A stretch of 51,355 nt of DNA from Blautia faecis (GTDB lineage: Bacteria; Bacillota; Clostridia; Lachnospirales; Lachnospiraceae): positions 1 through 51,355 of the forward strand of contig NZ_JAJCIA010000029.1 of NCBI RefSeq assembly GCF_020554845.1, read 5' to 3'. How positions within the stretch are numbered: the stretch's first letter is position 1; every line of letters begins with the position of its first letter. Under the pieces are notes generated by a model that was not told where the DNA came from, did no database searches, and saw only the letters and a program-made list of their open reading frames with translations. The position numbers and the translations under genes were made by a program. Below, piece by piece: positions 17,574-27,121 of this stretch.

Positions 17574-18416
17574 ATGGAAATACAGTTATGGAGAAGCATT
17601 TTATGCCCCTACGAACTGGCAGTCAGGGAACTGATTGTCAAATTTGAACACATTATCAGCGAACATCGAGAAAATGATCTGTATTCCCCTATTGAGCAGG
17701 TAAGCGGACGAGTGAAAAGTGTATCCAGCATTCTGGAGAAAATGCAGCGCAAGCATATTCCTATGGAACGCATGGAGGAAGAAGTAGAAGACATTGCCGG
17801 AATCCGTATTATCTGTCAGTTTGAGGAAGATATTGAGACAGTAGCATCCCTGATCCAAAACCGGTCAGATATGACCATTAAGAGTGAGAAGAATTATCTG
17901 AAGCATGTGAAACAGAGTGGTTACAGAAGTCTCCATCTGATCATTTATTATACAGTAGAAACATTAAATGGTCCCCGGAAGCTGCAGGCGGAAATTCAGA
18001 TCCGCACCATGGCTATGGACTTCTGGGCAACGATCGAACATTCCCTTCAGTACAAATATAAAGGGGACATGCCGCCGCATGTGGCAGAGCGTCTGACGAA
18101 TGCCGCGGATGCTATTATTTTGCTGGATCAGGAAATGTCTTCTGTGCGCGATGAAATCATGGATGCCCAGAATTCTTCCCAGATGCAGTCCAATCTTGTA
18201 AAAGATATTCTCAATAATATAGAAAATCTTTACCGCGTATCCAGCGAACGGGAGATTACCAAAATTCAAACAGAATTTCTTCGTGTTTTCCATACCAAAG
18301 ATTTGAAACAGCTGGAGCGTTTTCACAGACAGCTTGATATTATCGCGGAAGGTTACCGCGCCCAGGCTGTTTACCATAATATCGGACATCAGCCAGGCAA
18401 GAGCTGTATTTCATAA
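17574..18416 (+). CDS. relQ: Small alarmone synthetase, RelQ/YjbM-like GTP pyrophosphokinase
   Basis: Makes (p)ppGpp by moving pyrophosphate from ATP to GTP or GDP. The 280-residue protein has only the synthetase domain: SPIEQVSGRVKSVSSILEKM (about 42-61), DIAGIRIICQF with the catalytic Asp, SGYRSLHLIIYY, and EIQIRTMAMDFWATIEHSLQ. It lacks the HD hydrolase domain and the TGS/ACT domains of long RSH proteins. It is about 65 residues longer at the C-terminus than Bacillus RelQ, and the extra part is helical (LVKDILNNIENLYRVSSERE). GTP pyrophosphokinases of this type act in the cytoplasm and form tetramers. Single-gene unit with its own promoter; AAGGAGCG precedes the ATG. Confidence 0.92.
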   Translation: MEIQLWRSILCPYELAVRELIVKFEHIISEHRENDLYSPIEQVSGRVKSVSSILEKMQRKHIPMERMEEEVEDIAGIRIICQFEEDIETVASLIQNRSDMTIKSEKNYLKHVKQSGYRSLHLIIYYTVETLNGPRKLQAEIQIRTMAMDFWATIEHSLQYKYKGDMPPHVAERLTNAADAIILLDQEMSSVRDEIMDAQNSSQMQSNLVKDILNNIENLYRVSSEREITKIQTEFLRVFHTKDLKQLERFHRQLDIIAEGYRAQAVYHNIGHQPGKSCIS

Positions 18417-18507
18417 ATCTGTCCGAAAATACGTTACTGTTCATTTTGTTCACATCATTCTTGGAACACGCCTTACAGAATGAGCAGTGCATAGGAGAAA
18501 AATATAG

Positions 18508-20418
18508 ATGTCACAATTTTTACCAGTTACAAAAAAAGACATGGAGGACAGAGGCTGGGATCAGGTAGATTTTGTCTACGTGACAGGAGATGCTTACGTA
18601 GATCATTCCTCTTTTGGAACTGCTATTATCAGCCGCCTTCTGGAGAGCCGGGGCTATAAAGTGGGAATTATCCCTCAGCCCGACTGGCGCAGGAAGGAGA
18701 GTATTGCCATATTTGGAGAGCCTCGCCTTGGCTTCCTTGTAAGTGCCGGCAATATGGATTCCATGGTTAATCACTATACCGTTGCAAAAAAGCACCGCCA
18801 GAAGGATTCTTATTCTCCTGGCGGTAAAATGGGTTTGCGGCCAGACCGTGCTGTTATTGTATACAGTAATCTGATTCGTCAGACTTTTAAGAAAACTCCT
18901 GTAATCCTTGGTGGAATCGAGGCAAGCCTCAGACGTATGGCACATTACGATTACTGGGAAAATAAGGTGAAGCACAGTATCCTCATAGATTCCGGCGCAG
19001 ACCTGATTTCCTACGGAATGGGAGAGCATTCTATTATTGAGATTGCAGAGGCTCTTGACAGCGGAATCCCTGTCAGCGAAATTACCTATGTGGCAGGAAC
19101 CGTCTATAAATGCAGGGATCTGTCCCGCACTTACGAGCCGATCATACTTCCTTCTTTTGATGAAGTACAGGCGGATAAGCAGGCTTATGCCAGAAGCTTT
19201 GCCATCCAGTATCAGAATACTGACCCTTTTACAGCAGGAACCATGGCCGAATCCTACGGAACAAAGGGTTACGTGATCCAGAATCCACCTGCATTACCTC
19301 TTACACAGGAGGAGATGGACGATGTATATGATCTTCCTTATGCGGGAAATTATCATCCCATGTATGAGAAAGACGGCGGAATTCCTGCATTAGAGGAAAT
19401 TAAATTCAGTCTTACCAGCAACAGAGGATGTTTCGGAAGCTGCAGCTTCTGTGCATTAACTTTTCATCAAGGAAGAATCCTGCAGACCAGAAGTCATGAA
19501 TCAATTCTGAAAGAAGCGGTCCACATGACCGAGGAGAAAGATTTCAAGGGATATATCCACGATGTAGGCGGACCTACAGCGGACTTTCGCCAGCCTTCCT
19601 GCCAGAAACAGCTGACCAGAGGCGTTTGCAAGAACCGTCATTGTCTGTTTCCTGAACCATGTAAGAATCTGACCGCGGATCACAAAGATTACGTTTCTCT
19701 TCTTCGTAAGCTCCGGGATCTTCCAAAAGTAAAAAAAGTATTTGTCCGTTCCGGTGTGCGTTTCGATTATGTGTTGGCAGACCCGGACAAAACTTTTCTT
19801 AATGAACTTGCCAAATATCATGTAAGCGGACAGCTTCGTGTAGCTCCTGAGCATGTTTCCAATCAGGTGCTGAAATATATGGGCAAGCCGTCCCACGAAG
19901 TGTATGAGAAATTTTTGAAGGAATTTGACAAGGCAAATAAGAAGGCTGGCTTACAGCAGTTTGCCGTGCCATATTTTATGTCCTCTCATCCGGGATGTAC
20001 CATGAAAGAGGCTGTGAAGCTGGCAGAATATGTCCGTGATCTTGGCTTTACTCCGGAGCAGGTGCAGGACTTTTACCCAACACCTTCTACACTGTCTACC
20101 TGTATGTATTACACGGGAATCCATCCTCTTACAGGCGAAAAGGTTTATGTGCCGAAGAGCGCCCATGAAAAAGCCATTCAACGTGCGCTTATGCAATATA
20201 AGAATCCGGTCAACAGAGAACTGGTTCTCGAAGGATTGAAAATTGCAGGGCGTATGGATCTGGTTGGGTATGGGGAAAAATGTCTGATCCGGCCTGTCAG
20301 AAAAGGGCATGGGGACAGCAAATATACAGAGAATGCCGGGCGTAACAGAGGATCAAAGCATGGTCCGGCACCAAAGAAAACCATCCGCAATCATCACACA
20401 AGAAAAAAGCAGAAATAG
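18508..20418 (+). CDS. YgiQ-family radical SAM protein
   Basis: A 636-residue iron-sulfur enzyme. The N-terminal part (DFVYVTGDAYVDHSSFG, residues 21-37) is the fold found before the radical SAM core in this family. The cluster motif is RGCFGSCSFCALTF, with the three cysteines in CxxxCxxC spacing. Other conserved segments are HDVGGPTADFR and RVAPEHVSNQVL. The C-terminus is basic and Lys/Arg-rich. The reaction is unknown for the whole family, so I give no function. Ribosome site GGAGAAAA lies ten bases before the ATG. It is followed after ten bases by a membrane-protein gene and then rluA-lepB-recU, and all run as one apparent operon. Confidence 0.93.
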   Translation: MSQFLPVTKKDMEDRGWDQVDFVYVTGDAYVDHSSFGTAIISRLLESRGYKVGIIPQPDWRRKESIAIFGEPRLGFLVSAGNMDSMVNHYTVAKKHRQKDSYSPGGKMGLRPDRAVIVYSNLIRQTFKKTPVILGGIEASLRRMAHYDYWENKVKHSILIDSGADLISYGMGEHSIIEIAEALDSGIPVSEITYVAGTVYKCRDLSRTYEPIILPSFDEVQADKQAYARSFAIQYQNTDPFTAGTMAESYGTKGYVIQNPPALPLTQEEMDDVYDLPYAGNYHPMYEKDGGIPALEEIKFSLTSNRGCFGSCSFCALTFHQGRILQTRSHESILKEAVHMTEEKDFKGYIHDVGGPTADFRQPSCQKQLTRGVCKNRHCLFPEPCKNLTADHKDYVSLLRKLRDLPKVKKVFVRSGVRFDYVLADPDKTFLNELAKYHVSGQLRVAPEHVSNQVLKYMGKPSHEVYEKFLKEFDKANKKAGLQQFAVPYFMSSHPGCTMKEAVKLAEYVRDLGFTPEQVQDFYPTPSTLSTCMYYTGIHPLTGEKVYVPKSAHEKAIQRALMQYKNPVNRELVLEGLKIAGRMDLVGYGEKCLIRPVRKGHGDSKYTENAGRNRGSKHGPAPKKTIRNHHTRKKQK

Positions 20419-20428
20419 GAGTGTTTTC

Positions 20429-21040
20429 ATGAAACTAATGCAGACAAACAAAGGAGAATTCGGATATCTGAAGCGTGAACGAAAGCGCAGGATCATAATT
20501 GCTGCCATTATGCTTGGTGTCCCCGTTTTTATTTTTATCAGTATGTGGATTTACCTAGGTACCAGAAATTCTATCTGGACTATCATTGCTCTGGTAGGAT
20601 CTCTTCCAGGCTGTAAGGCTGTGGTAGATGTGATCATGGTCTATCTGGCAAAGCCTGTAGATCCGGTCCTGTACAAGAAGATCCATGCGCATCAGGGTGA
20701 TCTTGTAATGGCGTACGAGATGTATATGACTTTCTATGAAAAAAAATGCACCATAGATGCCATTGCAGTATGCGGAAATACTGTAGTCGGTTATACCAGT
20801 GATCCGAAAGCAGATACAAATTTTATGGCTGCAGAAGCCCAGAAACTGGTTCGCAAAAACGGCTATAAAGTAGATGTAAAAATTCTTGGAGAGCTTCGTC
20901 CTTTCCTGGAACGTCTTGATTCTATGAACGAACACAAGGAATCCTTAGAAGAAGGGCTTCGCTTTACACCAGATCCAAGATATCCTGATTTTACCAGAGA
21001 TGAAATGGTGAAGCATGTGATCCTGAATTTGTGTATCTAA
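20429..21040 (+). CDS. Conserved membrane protein of unknown function
   Basis: A 203-residue protein with two adjacent membrane segments near the N-terminus (about 20-42 and 48-68), then a cytoplasmic or extracellular domain of 130 residues containing EMYMTFYEKKCTIDAIAVCG and MAAEAQKLVRKNGYKVDVKI. I do not recognise the family. The open frame reaches back to 20309 within the ygiQ gene, but the ATG at 20429 follows a GGAG site at 20418-20421 and leaves only a ten-base gap. It is 13 bases ahead of the pseudouridine synthase gene. The soluble part alternates helices and strands and could be a small alpha/beta fold. Confidence 0.7.
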   Translation: MKLMQTNKGEFGYLKRERKRRIIIAAIMLGVPVFIFISMWIYLGTRNSIWTIIALVGSLPGCKAVVDVIMVYLAKPVDPVLYKKIHAHQGDLVMAYEMYMTFYEKKCTIDAIAVCGNTVVGYTSDPKADTNFMAAEAQKLVRKNGYKVDVKILGELRPFLERLDSMNEHKESLEEGLRFTPDPRYPDFTRDEMVKHVILNLCI

Positions 21041-21053
21041 GAGGATATCCAGC

Positions 21054-22034
21054 ATGAAAGAATTTATTATTAATGAAAATGAAGCGGGACAGCGCTTTGA
21101 CAAATATCTAGGAAAGCTTCTCCGTGAAGCTCCAAAAAGCTTTTTTTACAAAATGCTCCGCAAGAAAAATATTACCTTAAACGGCGGCAGAGCCACTGGA
21201 AATGAGAAGCTTTCCACTGGTGACCACGTAAAGCTTTTCCTTTCGGATGAGACTTTCGGGAAATTTGCAGGAGTACAGGAAACGGTAGCAAGAGCTCATC
21301 AGAAGCTTGACATTGTGTATGAAGACGATAATATCCTTCTGATCAACAAACCTGTGGGAATGCTTTCCCAGCCTGCAGATGATAAGGAACCATCACTGGT
21401 AGAATATCTGACGGGGTATCTTCTTGAAAGCGGAGCGGTTACGGAAGCGTCTTTACATACCTTCCGCCCATCTGTCTGCAATCGTCTGGACCGTAATACC
21501 AGCGGACTTGTGGCTGCAGGAAAATCCCTGACAGGACTTCAGGAGCTTTCTTCATTGTTTCATGATCGAAGCCTTCACAAATTTTACCGCTGCCTGGTAA
21601 ATGGTGTTATAAAAAATGAAAAATATATCAAAGGATATTTGCATAAAGACGAAAAATGTAATAAAGTAACAGTACAGGAAACGGAAACATCCGGAGCACT
21701 TCCCATTGAGACCAGATACCGTCCCCTTGGAGATAACGGAACCGTTACCCTTCTTGAGGTGGAGCTGATTACCGGACGCACACATCAGATCAGGGCACAC
21801 CTTGCAGGAACTGGTCATCCCCTTATTGGAGATTACAAGTACGGCAGGCGTACCTTAAACGATGAATACTGCAGAAAGTATGGTCTGAAATCGCAGCTGC
21901 TTCACGCATACAGGTTGGAAATCCCGGAAATTGAAGGGCGTCTTTCCTATCTGTCTGGCAAAGAGTTCACGGCTCCTTTGCCTTATCTGTTTCAAAAAAT
22001 CCTGAAAGAGGAACACGTAGAGGAGAATAAATAA
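21054..22034 (+). CDS. RluA-family pseudouridine synthase (RluC/RluD-like)
   Basis: Converts uridines in 23S rRNA to pseudouridine. The 326-residue product has an N-terminal S4 RNA-binding domain (1-65, AGQRFDKYLGKLL) and the catalytic domain with VCNRLDRNTSGL, where Asp146 is the nucleophile. Further conserved parts are ILLINKPVGMLSQP and LITGRTHQIRAHLAGTGHPLIGDYKYG. Domain order and length fit RluC/RluD. Which uridines are the targets cannot be told from sequence alone. It is one base ahead of lepB, in the same operon. Confidence 0.93.
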   Translation: MKEFIINENEAGQRFDKYLGKLLREAPKSFFYKMLRKKNITLNGGRATGNEKLSTGDHVKLFLSDETFGKFAGVQETVARAHQKLDIVYEDDNILLINKPVGMLSQPADDKEPSLVEYLTGYLLESGAVTEASLHTFRPSVCNRLDRNTSGLVAAGKSLTGLQELSSLFHDRSLHKFYRCLVNGVIKNEKYIKGYLHKDEKCNKVTVQETETSGALPIETRYRPLGDNGTVTLLEVELITGRTHQIRAHLAGTGHPLIGDYKYGRRTLNDEYCRKYGLKSQLLHAYRLEIPEIEGRLSYLSGKEFTAPLPYLFQKILKEEHVEENK

Positions 22035-22035
22035 T

Positions 22036-22605
22036 ATGAAAATCTGGCATGAAGTATGGGACTATATAAAAATGATCATCATTGTAGTTGCTATAGTCCT
22101 GGTTATCAACAATGTAGTACTGATCAACGCAAAAATCCCTTCTCCATCCATGGAGAAGACTATTATGACCGGCGACCGTATCTTTGGATTCCGTCTTGCA
22201 TATGGTATCAATCTGGATCTGTTTGGACATGAGATTTCCAAAAAAGTCAAGGATCCCGAGCGCTTTGACATTGTAATTTTCAAGTATCCGGATGATGAAA
22301 GCCAGCTTTTCATCAAACGTGTGATCGGACTTCCGGGAGAGACTGTTGAGATCAAAGACGGAAAGGTATATATCGACGGTTCTGAGACTGCTCTTGATGA
22401 TTCCTTTATTCCAGAGAAAATGCAGGGAAGCTTCGGTCCATATACCGTTCCGGACAATTGCTATTTTATGCTGGGTGATAACCGAAATGATTCTAAGGAT
22501 TCCCGCTTCTGGAAGAACACATTCGTCCGCTTTGACCAGATTGTAGGGAAAGCAGTTGTAAGATATTATCCATCCATCAAGCTTCTTGGCTACGAGGAAC
22601 CGTAA
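22036..22605 (+). CDS. lepB: Type I signal peptidase
   Basis: Cleaves signal peptides from exported proteins on the outer face of the membrane. The 189-residue protein has one N-terminal membrane segment (about 11-31), then IPSPSMEKT with the catalytic Ser38, GDRIFGFR, and LFIKRVIGLPGET with the catalytic Lys94. Box E is GDNRNDSKDSR. The length and single anchor are typical for Gram-positive bacteria. Its 3' end (RFDQIVGKAVVRYYPS) is echoed by a gene scar at 49404-49472, showing that the genome has or had a second lepB. It sits one base after the pseudouridine synthase gene and two bases before recU. Confidence 0.95.
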   Translation: MKIWHEVWDYIKMIIIVVAIVLVINNVVLINAKIPSPSMEKTIMTGDRIFGFRLAYGINLDLFGHEISKKVKDPERFDIVIFKYPDDESQLFIKRVIGLPGETVEIKDGKVYIDGSETALDDSFIPEKMQGSFGPYTVPDNCYFMLGDNRNDSKDSRFWKNTFVRFDQIVGKAVVRYYPSIKLLGYEEP

Positions 22606-22607
22606 GA

Positions 22608-23147
22608 ATGGCGACATGGAACAGCAGAGGGCTCCGGGGTTCTACCCTGGAGGACCTTGTAAACCGAACAAACGATCAGTACAGGGAGAAGGGACTTGCT
22701 CTGATACAGAAGATTCCCACTCCCATCACTCCGGTACGCATGGACAAAGAGAACCGTCACATTACTCTGGCATACTTTGACCAGCGAAGTACTGTTGACT
22801 ATATAGGTGCAGTACAGGGAATTCCTGTCTGCTTTGATGCAAAGGAATGCAGCGCCCAGACGTTTCCTCTGGCAAATATTCATCCTCATCAGGTGAAATT
22901 TATGGAGGACTTTGAAAAACAGAATGGCGTGGCATTTTTTCTTATATTTTTCAGTCAGTTGAACTTATTTTATTATCTGCCTTTTCGGGAACTGTTGGCA
23001 TACTGGAGACGGATGGAAGAGGGCGGACGGAAAAGCTTCCGCAGGGAGGAACTGGATGAGAAGTATTACCTGCCGAAAAAGAGCGGCTTTCTGGTTCCTT
23101 ATTTAGAGGGATTAAAGTTGGATCTGGAAACACGCGTGTTGCCATAA
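22608..23147 (+). CDS. recU: Holliday junction resolvase RecU
   Basis: Resolves four-way DNA junctions during recombination and repair in Firmicutes. The 179-residue product has the RecU features: GLRGSTLEDLVNRTNDQYRE at residues 7-26, the active-site region STVDYIGAVQGIPVCFDAKE with the Asp and Glu-x-Lys-like residues, and HPHQVKFMEDFEKQNGVAFF. The length is near the short end of the family, which usually has about 200 residues. It ends the operon that begins at ygiQ. The usual partner ponA is not next to it here. The start ATG lies two bases after the lepB stop. Confidence 0.93.
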   Translation: MATWNSRGLRGSTLEDLVNRTNDQYREKGLALIQKIPTPITPVRMDKENRHITLAYFDQRSTVDYIGAVQGIPVCFDAKECSAQTFPLANIHPHQVKFMEDFEKQNGVAFFLIFFSQLNLFYYLPFRELLAYWRRMEEGGRKSFRREELDEKYYLPKKSGFLVPYLEGLKLDLETRVLP

Positions 23148-23165
23148 CACACGCAACACTTCGTC

Positions 23166-23194
23166 TTGACAATCTTGGAATATTCCACTATAAT
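23166..23194 (+). promoter_or_regulatory. Consensus sigma-A promoter of the his operon
   Basis: TTGACA (23166-23171), 17 bases, TATAAT (23189-23194): a perfect consensus promoter 84 bases before hisZ. No T-box or attenuator could be recognised in the short leader. Confidence 0.92.
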
Positions 23195-23277
23195 CAACAT
23201 TGATTTTGCATTATCGTAGTAGTGTGATAAAGTGCTATGTAATTAACAAGCAAGAAACAACATGGAGGAAACATGAT

Positions 23278-24414
23278 ATGCAGAGAATTTTTCATACGCC
23301 GGAGGGTGTACGGGATATTTACAGTCAGGAATGCAGCCGAAAGCAAAAACTTCAGGAAAAGCTTCACCGTGTATTCCATCAGTATGGCTTTGAAGATATA
23401 GAAACTCCCACATTTGAATATTTTGAAGTGTTTAGTAAAGAAGTGGGAACCATTCCCTCCAGGGAGCTTTATAAATTTTTTGACAGAGAAGGCAATACCC
23501 TTGTTCTTCGACCTGACTTTACACCGTCTGTTTCCAGAGCCTGTGCCACCTATTTTAACCCTGAAAAAGAGGTAGTAAGTCTGTGTTATACAGGCAACAC
23601 TTTTATCAATAATTCCAGCTTTCGCGGAAGATTGAAAGAGACAACCCAGATGGGCGTTGAGCGTATGGGCGATGATTCACCGGAAGCAGATGCAGAGATT
23701 CTGGCTATGACGGTAGAGTGTCTGCTTGCGACAGGACTTACCGAATTTCAGGTAAGCGTTGGGCAGGTTGATTATTATAAAGCGATTTTTGCCCAGACAG
23801 GCATGAGCCAGGAAGAGGAAGAAGAGCTTCGGGAGCTGATTTCCCAGAAAAACTATTTTGGTGTGGAAGAGCTTGTAAAGAATAAGAACATGGATAAATC
23901 CCTTGCAAGAGTTCTTTCCCAGCTTCCTCAGATGTTCGGATCGACAGAAGTTCTGGAAAAGGCAAAATCCCTTACGGACAATCCACAGGCATTAAAGGCG
24001 GTTGCGCGTCTGGAAGAAATCTATGAGCTTCTGAAAGTTTACGGCTATGAAAAATACGTTACTTTTGATTTTGCAATGTTAAGCAAATATCATTACTATA
24101 CCGGAATCATTTTCCAGGCTTATACCTACGGTACAGGAGAAGCGTTGATCAAGGGCGGCCGTTACAACCAGCTGATGAAACATTTCGGCAAGCCTGCTGC
24201 ATCCATCGGGTTTGCCATTGTAGTAGATAACCTTCTGATGGCTCTTTCCAGACAAAAAATCGAAATGGAGGAAGAGGAGGGCGTTACGGTTATCACTTAC
24301 CGCAAAGAAAACCGTATCCAGGCAATCCAGAAGGCCAAAGAGCTTCGCGCCCAGGGCAGAAATGTAGCCCTTCGCCCAGAGAAAGTTACTAAGGTTTGTG
24401 AGGTGGAATTATGA
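23278..24414 (+). CDS. hisZ: ATP phosphoribosyltransferase regulatory subunit
   Basis: HisZ resembles histidyl-tRNA synthetase without being one. It joins short HisG to form the first enzyme of histidine synthesis and mediates feedback by histidine. The 378-residue product starts [15 protein letters not shown] and has class II synthetase-like motifs ([55 protein letters not shown]). The anticodon-binding domain of true HisRS is reduced. The frame extends 26 codons upstream, but the ATG at 23278 has GGAGG nine bases before it. It overlaps hisG by four bases. Confidence 0.93.
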   Translation: MQRIFHTPEGVRDIYSQECSRKQKLQEKLHRVFHQYGFEDIETPTFEYFEVFSKEVGTIPSRELYKFFDREGNTLVLRPDFTPSVSRACATYFNPEKEVVSLCYTGNTFINNSSFRGRLKETTQMGVERMGDDSPEADAEILAMTVECLLATGLTEFQVSVGQVDYYKAIFAQTGMSQEEEEELRELISQKNYFGVEELVKNKNMDKSLARVLSQLPQMFGSTEVLEKAKSLTDNPQALKAVARLEEIYELLKVYGYEKYVTFDFAMLSKYHYYTGIIFQAYTYGTGEALIKGGRYNQLMKHFGKPAASIGFAIVVDNLLMALSRQKIEMEEEEGVTVITYRKENRIQAIQKAKELRAQGRNVALRPEKVTKVCEVEL

Positions 24415-25046
24415 GATATCTGACTTTTGCCCTTACCAAGGGAAGACTTGCAGACAAAACCCTTGCCATACTTGAGAAAATCGGGATCACCTGCGAAGAG
24501 ATGAAAGATAAGGATTCCCGTAAACTAATTTTTGTAAATGAAGAATTAAAGCTTCGTTTTTTCCTTGCCAAAGGACCAGATGTACCTACATATGTAGAAT
24601 ATGGCGCAGCTGACATCGGAATTGTCGGAAAGGATACGATCCTGGAAGAAGGCCGTAAGCTTTACGAGGTAATGGATCTTGGATTTGGAGCCTGCCGCAT
24701 GTGCGTTTGCGGACCTGATAGTGCCAAACCCCTTCTGAATTCAAACCAGCTGATCCGTGTGGCAACCAAATATCCAAACATTGCCAAAGATTATTTCTAT
24801 AATAAGAAGCATCAGACTGTGGAAATCATTAAGCTGAATGGTTCTATTGAGCTTGCACCTATTGTAGGTCTTTCTGAAGTGATCGTAGATATCGTTGAGA
24901 CCGGAAGCACACTTCGCGAAAATGGACTGAAGGTGTTAGAAGAAGTTTGCCCTCTTTCAGCAAGAATGGTTGTGAATCAGGTAAGCATGAAAATGGAAAA
25001 TGAAAGAATCAGTAAGCTGATTGAAGATTTACGAAAGGTAATCTGA
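24411..25046 (+). CDS. hisG: ATP phosphoribosyltransferase catalytic subunit (short form)
   Basis: Joins ATP and PRPP to give phosphoribosyl-ATP, the committed step of histidine synthesis. At 211 residues it is the short form, which lacks the C-terminal regulatory domain and needs HisZ. It shows [19 protein letters not shown] at the N-terminus, [15 protein letters not shown], and the PRPP-binding loop [16 protein letters not shown]. The start codon overlaps the hisZ stop (ATGA), consistent with coupled synthesis of the two subunits in equal amounts. hisD follows after a 49-base gap. Confidence 0.96.
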   Translation: MRYLTFALTKGRLADKTLAILEKIGITCEEMKDKDSRKLIFVNEELKLRFFLAKGPDVPTYVEYGAADIGIVGKDTILEEGRKLYEVMDLGFGACRMCVCGPDSAKPLLNSNQLIRVATKYPNIAKDYFYNKKHQTVEIIKLNGSIELAPIVGLSEVIVDIVETGSTLRENGLKVLEEVCPLSARMVVNQVSMKMENERISKLIEDLRKVI

Positions 25047-25095
25047 AATTACTGTTTTTTTCTGGAATAAAATAAAATTGGAAGGATCGATCACA

Positions 25096-26409
25096 ATGCG
25101 TACAGTAAGATTAACAAAAGAATCTACCAAAGATATCCTGGAAAATCTTTTAAAACGGAGCCCTAATAATTACGGCAAGTTCGAAGCAGCAGTAGCAGAT
25201 ATTCTTGCAAATGTAAAAGAAAAAGGGGATGAAGCTCTTTTTTCTTACACAAAAGAATTTGATAAAGTAGAGGTAACTCCGGAAACCATACGTGTAACCG
25301 AAGCGGAAATTGAAGAAGCCTATAAAGCAGTTGATGCATCCTTATTGGAAGTTATCCGCAAGGCACTTGTAAACATCCGCAGCTACCATGAGAAACAGCG
25401 TCAGAACAGTTGGTTTACCAGTACCGAAAATGGCACCATGCTTGGTCAGAAGGTAACACCATTAAATCGTGTAGGTGTTTATGTTCCAGGCGGAAAAGCA
25501 GTTTATCCTTCTTCTGTATTAATGAATATTGTGCCGGCAAAAGTGGCAGGAGTACCTCACATCGTTATGACCACACCTCCTGGGAAAGACGGTAAAGTAA
25601 ATCCATCCACTCTGGTTGCTGCCAAAGAAGCAGGCGCTGATGAGATCTATAAAGTTGGTGGTGCACAGGCAATCGGAGCACTTGCTTATGGTACTGCAAG
25701 CATCCCAAAGGTAGACAAGATCGTAGGACCTGGCAACATTTTTGTAGCCCTTGCAAAAAAGGCTGTTTATGGACATGTCAGCATTGATTCCATTGCTGGT
25801 CCAAGTGAGATCCTTGTCCTTGCAGATGAAACTGCAAATGCACACTATGTAGCAGCAGATCTTCTTTCTCAGGCAGAACACGATGAGATGGCTTCTGCAA
25901 TCCTCATTACTACCAGTACAGAACTGGCACAGAATGTAGAGAAAGAGATTGAAGGCTATCTGAAGGTTCTTTCCAGAAAAGAGATCATCGAAAAATCTCT
26001 GGAGAATTTTGGATATATCCTTATTGCAGAAGATATGGATGAAGCGATTGAAGCAGCGAATGAGATTGCATCTGAACACATGGAAATTGTCACCAAAAAC
26101 GCCTTTGAGGTAATGATGAAGGTGCGAAATGCAGGCGCTATTTTCATTGGAGAGTACAGTTCTGAGCCTCTTGGTGATTACTTTGCCGGACCAAACCACG
26201 TTCTTCCTACCAACGGAACAGCTAAGTTCTTCTCTGCACTTTCCGTCGACGATTTTATTAAGAAATCCAGTATTGTATATTATTCCAGGTCTGCATTACA
26301 GAAAATCCACAAGGACATCATCCGTTTTGCATCCTCCGAGCAGCTAACTGCACATGCCAACTCCATTGCAGTCCGCTTTGAAGAGGAAGATAAAAAGGAG
26401 CAGTCATGA
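25096..26409 (+). CDS. hisD: Histidinol dehydrogenase
   Basis: Oxidises L-histidinol to L-histidine in two NAD-dependent steps with zinc. The 437-residue product contains VGVYVPGGKAVYPSSVLMNI, KVGGAQAIGALAYGT, VDKIVGPGNIFVALAKK, and the zinc and catalytic segment LLSQAEHDEMASAILIT. Length and motif order are normal. The ATG at 25096 follows GGAAGGA by nine bases; six earlier in-frame codons exist but are less well placed. The 3' end overlaps hisB by four bases. Confidence 0.96.
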   Translation: MRTVRLTKESTKDILENLLKRSPNNYGKFEAAVADILANVKEKGDEALFSYTKEFDKVEVTPETIRVTEAEIEEAYKAVDASLLEVIRKALVNIRSYHEKQRQNSWFTSTENGTMLGQKVTPLNRVGVYVPGGKAVYPSSVLMNIVPAKVAGVPHIVMTTPPGKDGKVNPSTLVAAKEAGADEIYKVGGAQAIGALAYGTASIPKVDKIVGPGNIFVALAKKAVYGHVSIDSIAGPSEILVLADETANAHYVAADLLSQAEHDEMASAILITTSTELAQNVEKEIEGYLKVLSRKEIIEKSLENFGYILIAEDMDEAIEAANEIASEHMEIVTKNAFEVMMKVRNAGAIFIGEYSSEPLGDYFAGPNHVLPTNGTAKFFSALSVDDFIKKSSIVYYSRSALQKIHKDIIRFASSEQLTAHANSIAVRFEEEDKKEQS

Positions 26410-26993
26410 CAAGAGAAGCTACTGTTGAACGAAATACAAAAGAAACTAAAATTGCCATAAAGCTGAATCTGGACGGAACCGGAAAAAGCTGTCTGGATAC
26501 AGGTGTGGGATTTTTCGATCACATGTTAGATGGCTTTACCCGTCACGGACTTTTTGATCTGGATATAAAGGTAAATGGTGATCTTCAGGTTGATGATCAT
26601 CATACCATTGAAGATACGGGAATTGTTCTTGGCACAGCTATTAAAGAAGCGGTTGGAGACAAGAAAGGAATCAGGCGTTACGGAAGCTGCATCCTTCCAA
26701 TGGATGAGTGTCTTGTGCTTTGCGCCATTGATCTTGGGGGACGCCCGTATCTTTCTTTCGAAGGTGCGTTTACCAGTGAAAAAATTGGAGATATGTCCAC
26801 AGAAATGGTAAAGGAATTCTTTTATGCCATTTCTTATACGGCAGCCATGAATCTTCACATTAAGGTTCTCACCCCGGGAAATAATCACCATATGGCAGAA
26901 GCCATGTTCAAAAGCTTTGCAAAGGCGCTGGATATGGCGGTAGCTTATGATCCTCGTATTACAGATGTGCTTTCTACGAAGGGAAGTCTCTAA
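26406..26993 (+). CDS. hisB: Imidazoleglycerol-phosphate dehydratase
   Basis: Dehydrates imidazoleglycerol phosphate to imidazoleacetol phosphate with two manganese ions. The 195-residue single-function form has the repeated metal-binding motifs: DHMLDGFTRHG and DDHHTIEDTG in the first half, and NNHHMAEAMFKSFAKAL in the second. Start overlaps the hisD stop. After it comes a 128-base gap with a long hairpin before hisI. The genes for hisH, hisA, hisF, hisC and hisE are not in this cluster. Confidence 0.96.
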   Translation: MTREATVERNTKETKIAIKLNLDGTGKSCLDTGVGFFDHMLDGFTRHGLFDLDIKVNGDLQVDDHHTIEDTGIVLGTAIKEAVGDKKGIRRYGSCILPMDECLVLCAIDLGGRPYLSFEGAFTSEKIGDMSTEMVKEFFYAISYTAAMNLHIKVLTPGNNHHMAEAMFKSFAKALDMAVAYDPRITDVLSTKGSL

Positions 26994-27033
26994 GGGCAGA
27001 ATAAACAGAATTACGATTAAGACGATATGATAT

Positions 27034-27083
27034 ATGCCACTTGTTTTCATTTTTTTCGAATTGAGCATGAAAGCAGGTGGCAT
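27034..27083 (+). promoter_or_regulatory. Long hairpin between hisB and hisI
   Basis: ATGCCACTTGTTTTCAT (27034-27050) can pair over its full 17 bases, with two G-T pairs, with ATGAAAGCAGGTGGCAT (27067-27083). The T run lies in the loop, not after the stem, so it is not a standard terminator. It may set the relative levels of hisB and hisI transcript or protect an mRNA end. Confidence 0.6.
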
Positions 27084-27121
27084 AATTGCAGAAAAATTTT
27101 TCATAAAGGAGTATTAAAAAT

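Noticed and set aside
25519..26199. A 226-codon minus-strand frame inside hisD
   Set aside because: hisD is unmistakable on the plus strand and the antisense frame has no motif.
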